From contig DAIDKA010000118.1 in assembly GCA_027451085.1 (NCBI GenBank), positions 1-9,428 on the forward strand: 9,428 nucleotides of DNA. The letters run 5' to 3'. This document shows, piece after piece, positions 6,678-9,428 of this stretch (position 1 is the first letter of the stretch; every line of letters starts with the position of its first letter). Made by a program: the position numbers and the translations under genes. The DNA is from Gammaproteobacteria bacterium. Lineage in GTDB: Bacteria; Pseudomonadota; Gammaproteobacteria; Steroidobacterales; Steroidobacteraceae. The notes beneath the pieces were generated by a model that was not told the origin of the DNA, searched no databases, and saw nothing but the letters and a program-made list of their open reading frames with translations.

Positions 6678-8024
6678 ATGGAACGCGGTTCCACGGCGCC
6701 GCAGCTGCTGTGCGCCCTGGAGGATCGTCCGCCGCTGCGTGACACGTTGCTGGTGGCCCTCCAACACGTCCTGGCGGTGTTCGTCGGCATCATCACTCCG
6801 CCGCTGGTGGTGGCGAACGCCCTGAGGCTGGGGCGCGCGGACTCGGCCTTCCTGGTCAGCATGTCGCTGTTCGTGTCCGGCGCAGCCACCATCCTGCAGA
6901 CCCGCCGGCTGGGCCCGGTGGGCTCCGGCTTGCTGAGCATCCAGGGGACCAGTTTCACCTTCATAGGTCCCATTCTCGCCGCGGCTGATGCGGTCAAGAC
7001 CGCGGGTGGCGGGGTTCACGAGGCGCTGGCGACCGTATTCGGCCTATCCTTCGCCGGCGCTTTCGTCGTCGCGTTGCTGAGCCGCGTCATTCAGCACGCC
7101 GGCACGGTGATCACCCCGCTGGTGACCGGCACCGTGGTGACGCTCATCGGCCTGACGCTGCTGCAAGTCGCGGCGACCAATGCCGCCGGTGGCGTGGGCG
7201 CGTCACAACCCGGCAGCCCCCTGCACCTGGGACTGGCGGCGTTGGTGATCGTCGTGGTGCTGCTGTTCAGTGGCAGCCGCATCGTCCATCTGCGTATGTT
7301 GTCAGTGGTGATTGGCATCGGAGCGGGCTACCTGGCTGGTTTCTTGTTGGGCCGGCTGGACTTCGCCGCCGTGCGTTCGTTGCCGCTGCTGTCGCTGCCG
7401 CACCCGTTCCGGTTCGGTTTCGGCATGGCCTGGGGAGCGCTGGTGCCGTTTGCCTTCACCTACCTGGTGTCGGCCATCGAGTCTGTGGGGGACCTTACGG
7501 CGACCTCGGCTTTGACCGGGCAGCCGATCGAGGGGCCGCTGTACCTGCGCAGATTGCGGGGCGGTCTGCTGGCGGATGGCATCAGCTCGGCCATCGGCGC
7601 ATGCCTCAACGCGCTGCCGACCACCACCTTTGCGCAGAACAACGGGGTTATCCAGCTGACCGGCGTGGCCAGCCGCTATGTCGGCCTGTATATCGGCGGC
7701 ATGCTGATGCTGCTGGGCCTGATTCCGGCAGTGGGGGCAGTGGTTCGTGCCATGCCGCCGGAGGTGCTGGGCGGAGCGACGCTGATCATGTTCGGAATGG
7801 TGGCCGCCTCGGGCATCCGCATCCTTGGTGGTGAGCCTCTGACCCGGCGCAACGGCATCATCCTGGCAGTTTCGCTGGGCGTGGGACTGGGTGTCACCTT
7901 CGTACCTGACCTTCTGGCAGGCCTGCCGTACCTGTTGCGTAGCACGCTGTCCTCGGGCATAGCGACCGGGGGTCTGTGTGCGCTGCTGCAGAACTTGCTG
8001 CTGCCGGAGGGGAGCGATGCTTAG
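6678..8024 (+). CDS. NCS2 purine permease, xanthine/urate clade
   Basis: Inner-membrane, cation-coupled nucleobase transporter of the NCS2 (nucleobase-ascorbate) family with multiple hydrophobic segments and a 448-residue length typical of the family. Family marks: LQH with H30 in TM1; GTSFTFIG (90-97) in TM3; AIESVGDLTATSALTG (266-280) in TM8 with E268; GLLADG with D300; and the signature FAQNNGVIQLTG (318-329) with Q320 and N321. Ending the signature with TG rather than TR/TK and QNN rather than ENIG places it with purine (xanthine/urate) rather than uracil transporters. T94 stands where the xanthine permease XanQ has N93, which as I recall leans to urate. ATG 6678 is chosen for AGGAG six bases upstream; ATG 6675, one codon earlier, is possible. 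An extension back to 6582 lacks a ribosome site and adds atypical residues. Ends 25 bases from the convergent hydrolase gene. Confidence 0.93.
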   Translation: MERGSTAPQLLCALEDRPPLRDTLLVALQHVLAVFVGIITPPLVVANALRLGRADSAFLVSMSLFVSGAATILQTRRLGPVGSGLLSIQGTSFTFIGPILAAADAVKTAGGGVHEALATVFGLSFAGAFVVALLSRVIQHAGTVITPLVTGTVVTLIGLTLLQVAATNAAGGVGASQPGSPLHLGLAALVIVVVLLFSGSRIVHLRMLSVVIGIGAGYLAGFLLGRLDFAAVRSLPLLSLPHPFRFGFGMAWGALVPFAFTYLVSAIESVGDLTATSALTGQPIEGPLYLRRLRGGLLADGISSAIGACLNALPTTTFAQNNGVIQLTGVASRYVGLYIGGMLMLLGLIPAVGAVVRAMPPEVLGGATLIMFGMVAASGIRILGGEPLTRRNGIILAVSLGVGLGVTFVPDLLAGLPYLLRSTLSSGIATGGLCALLQNLLLPEGSDA

Positions 8025-8031
8025 GACATGT

Positions 8032-8046
8032 GCCCGCCCGGCGGGC
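8032..8046. terminator. Hairpin between convergent permease and hydrolase genes
   Basis: GCCCGC (8032-8037) and GCGGGC (8041-8046) form a 6-bp GC stem with a three-base loop in the 25-base gap between the two stop codons. Neither side has a T-run, so it is at best a weak or Rho-assisted bidirectional terminator. Confidence 0.3.
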
Positions 8047-8049
8047 TGG

Positions 8050-9135
8050 TCAGCGGGAGGGCGATGGCGCTTTCAACAGGTCGAGCACGGTGCGCTCGAA
8101 ACGGGGTACGTCCACGGCGAACACCACTTGCACCGGTTGTTCCCCCATGCCGGGGGCGGTGTCCGGATTCCAGCTGAGCGTGGCCCCATAACCGGGTCCC
8201 CACTGTGTGTCTGTATCGACCATTCGCACCTGGCTGCGGGTGATGAGCGAGGGATCCAGCCAGACGGCCACAGCCATCTCGTCCCACATGGGCAGGACCT
8301 GACCGTACCGGGCGAGGTAGGCGTCGAACGGAGCCTTGCCCTGGCTCAGCTCGTGGATGAACTGCGCAGTAAAGAGGGTGGGTGTCGTTGGATCGACGGG
8401 AACCTCGAGGATGCGCTTCCAGGGCTCATGCAGCATGATCGAGGAGGCTTCCGGATCGAAACGCATGTTGAACTCGAGCCGTGGGGAATTGACGTATTCG
8501 GCAGAGAACTTGTTGTCGGCGGGCACCGGATTGAAGCTGCCGCCCATGAACACCAGCTCCCTGGCCAAGGAACTGAACTGCGCGTCGAGCCGCGCCGCCA
8601 GCGCGAGGTTGGTGAAGGGCCCGGCGGCAATGATGGTGACCTGCCCCGGGTACTTGTGCACCATGCGCACCATGAACTCCGCGGCGGTGCCGGGCGCCGC
8701 CTTGATCCCGGGTTCACCGGCCGGCGAAGGCGGCACCAGGTAGGGGTCGGGGCGATTCTGGAGCCAGGGGCCGTACCACACGAGCTTGCCGTACTGGGCC
8801 GACCAGCGCTGCATGCGCGCCGGAGTGTTCACCAGCGGCATGACGGCGCCGGCATAAACCGGAATATCCGTGCGTCCGGCTATCTCCAGCATGCGCAGCG
8901 TGTCGCGCACCTCCTCGTCACGCCAGCCGTCCCCTGTCGGGATCGTGATGCCCAGGACTTCGACTTGCGGGGATTGCAGGAGCATGAGGATGGACTGTTC
9001 GTCGGAGCCGGCGCGGCCATAGGCATCCTGGTCAATGATGACCTTGCGCCTCGCGCCACCGGCCGCGCCGGCACTGAGAGCCAGCAGCAGGGCGAACATC
9101 CCTGCCGTGTGGAGCACTGATTTGAGTTTGCGCAT
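8050..9135 (-). CDS. Exported nucleoside hydrolase with altered metal-binding motif
   Basis: A 361-residue protein of the inosine-uridine nucleoside hydrolase superfamily, which splits nucleosides into base and ribose using Ca2+. The start at 9135 is preferred over 9195 because GGGAG lies eight bases upstream and the protein then opens with a signal peptide: RKLK, a hydrophobic core (about 11-25) and A-x-A sites near 22-28, implying export to the periplasm. Family blocks: VIIDQDAYGRAGSDE (32-46), corresponding to DxDPGxDD; AAGPFTNLALA (170-180) with T175; FMGGSF (196-201); EFNMRFDPEA (221-230) with the substrate-binding E221 and N223; and MWDEMAVA (283-290) with D285. Against the classic enzyme there are four extra residues between the second and third Asp, the last Asp is E46, and the catalytic-loop His is W284. 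Base preference cannot be read. Convergent with the purine permease, divergent from the next gene. Confidence 0.88.
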   Translation of the reverse strand: MRKLKSVLHTAGMFALLLALSAGAAGGARRKVIIDQDAYGRAGSDEQSILMLLQSPQVEVLGITIPTGDGWRDEEVRDTLRMLEIAGRTDIPVYAGAVMPLVNTPARMQRWSAQYGKLVWYGPWLQNRPDPYLVPPSPAGEPGIKAAPGTAAEFMVRMVHKYPGQVTIIAAGPFTNLALAARLDAQFSSLARELVFMGGSFNPVPADNKFSAEYVNSPRLEFNMRFDPEASSIMLHEPWKRILEVPVDPTTPTLFTAQFIHELSQGKAPFDAYLARYGQVLPMWDEMAVAVWLDPSLITRSQVRMVDTDTQWGPGYGATLSWNPDTAPGMGEQPVQVVFAVDVPRFERTVLDLLKAPSPSR

Positions 9136-9191
9136 CTGAAGCACTCCCGGAAGGGTGCGGGCGGTACCGACCCGGCCACTGTGCCAAAGCC

Positions 9192-9239
9192 CCATGGCTC
9201 ATGCAACGTGGCGCTCATCCGGGCTGCATCATGGTGATG
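9192..9239. promoter_or_regulatory. Dyad elements in the divergent hydrolase/NUP-like intergenic region
   Basis: CCATG-gctc-ATGCA (9192-9205) is mirrored by TGCATCATGG (9225-9234), an inverted repeat interrupted by four bases in the left arm, and CATCA-TGG-TGATG (9227-9239) forms a second small perfect dyad overlapping the right arm. They sit in the middle of the 135-base divergent region, where a shared operator would be expected. No clear -35/-10 pair could be assigned in either direction. Confidence 0.25.
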
Positions 9240-9270
9240 TCGACGGCGTTTCATTACGGAGGAGCTGAAA

Positions 9271-9428
9271 ATGAACGGGCAGGCGCACGTGCGCAGGCGT
9301 GATCGGACACATTGGCCGGCCGCTGTGCTGGTGATTGGCCACGCAATCGCGGCGGGGTGGGCCGCCGCGGTACAGGCGGCCGCAGCGACTGCTCTATCGG
9401 CGCACCCGCCCATCGAGGTGAAGGTCGT
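9271..9428 (+). CDS. Exported protein, possibly purine nucleoside permease (NUP) family; 3'-truncated
   Basis: The frame runs open to the window end (52 full codons). The ATG is well supported by GGAGGAG (9258-9264) six bases upstream, the strongest ribosome site in the window. The protein starts with an Arg-rich segment (VRRRDR, 7-12), then a hydrophobic stretch (about 16-36) and small-residue A-x-A sites (around VQAAAA), which I read as a signal peptide. The paired arginines lack the remaining residues of a Tat motif, so Sec export is likelier. The first mature residues, HPPIEVKVV, resemble the start of the NUP family (PF06516), whose exported members begin with a PI-VKVVVVTMFE-like strand. 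Only about ten informative residues are visible, so the family call rests partly on the neighbouring hydrolase and purine permease. A different exported enzyme remains possible. Confidence 0.55.
   Translation, partial: MNGQAHVRRRDRTHWPAAVLVIGHAIAAGWAAAVQAAAATALSAHPPIEVKV

Noticed and set aside
6303..6742. Three overlapping plus-strand open frames in the leader before the permease
   Set aside because: Translations are dominated by Arg, Gly and Ala, none has a Shine-Dalgarno sequence, none resembles a known family, and one runs into the permease in the wrong frame. A decayed gene cannot be fully excluded but nothing supports it.
7978..9120. A 380-codon open frame on the plus strand opposite the nucleoside hydrolase
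   Set aside because: It is antisense to a convincing hydrolase with signal peptide and ribosome site, starts inside the permease, and has no recognisable motif.
9136..9195. The 20-residue N-terminal extension of the nucleoside hydrolase from 9195
   Set aside because: It would bury the signal peptide, and the ATG at 9135 has GGGAG at a good distance.
9289..9310. Twin-arginine (Tat) signal in the last gene
   Set aside because: The arginines VRRRDR are present but the following residues (THWPAA) lack the consensus F-L-K part, so a Tat signal is not supported.
1..9428. Mobile elements, tRNA genes, CRISPR arrays or defence genes
   Set aside because: I found no terminal repeats with transposase, no cloverleaf-like sequence, no regularly spaced repeats and no defence-type domains. 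Codon use looks uniform by eye.

Overview
This is a GC-rich, densely coded chromosomal segment, most likely from a gamma- or betaproteobacterium. The grounds are the order metG-rnfB-nth (the genes flanking Rnf loci in that group), a DUF1841 protein (essentially proteobacterial), a 697-residue MetG with the C-terminal tRNA-binding domain, and an E3 subunit of proteobacterial type. No genus can be read from the sequence. No rRNA, tRNA, insertion sequence, CRISPR array or phage gene was seen.

Layout: (1) 1-1263, plus strand, the 3' part of a dihydrolipoyl dehydrogenase gene ending in a clear intrinsic terminator. (2) 1322-5184, minus strand, a compact set read as metG, rnfB, nth, DUF1841. nth and rnfB share an ATGA stop/start overlap, and DUF1841 follows nth after 8 bases, so this looks like one operon. 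It keeps only rnfB of the usual six-gene Rnf complex, without a membrane anchor and with one [4Fe-4S] motif a residue short. (3) 5185-9428, an apparent nucleobase/nucleoside module: a LysR-type regulator, a purine-clade NCS2 permease behind a roughly 400-base leader, a convergent exported nucleoside hydrolase, and a divergent exported protein cut by the window end whose first mature residues resemble the purine nucleoside permease (NUP) family.

How the parts may work together: the left half is housekeeping (pyruvate/2-oxoacid dehydrogenase E3, Met-tRNA charging, base excision repair, an Fe-S electron carrier). The right half suggests purine scavenging with the hydrolytic step outside the cytoplasm: the exported hydrolase would release base and ribose, and the inner-membrane permease would import the xanthine/urate-type base. 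The LysR protein may control it. That link is inferred from proximity alone.

The points most worth checking are the altered active-site motif of the hydrolase, two mutually exclusive RNA helices just upstream of the permease ribosome binding site, the shortened cluster motif in RnfB, and -10-like boxes placed exactly six bases before the start codons of both metG and lysR, which would make both mRNAs leaderless.
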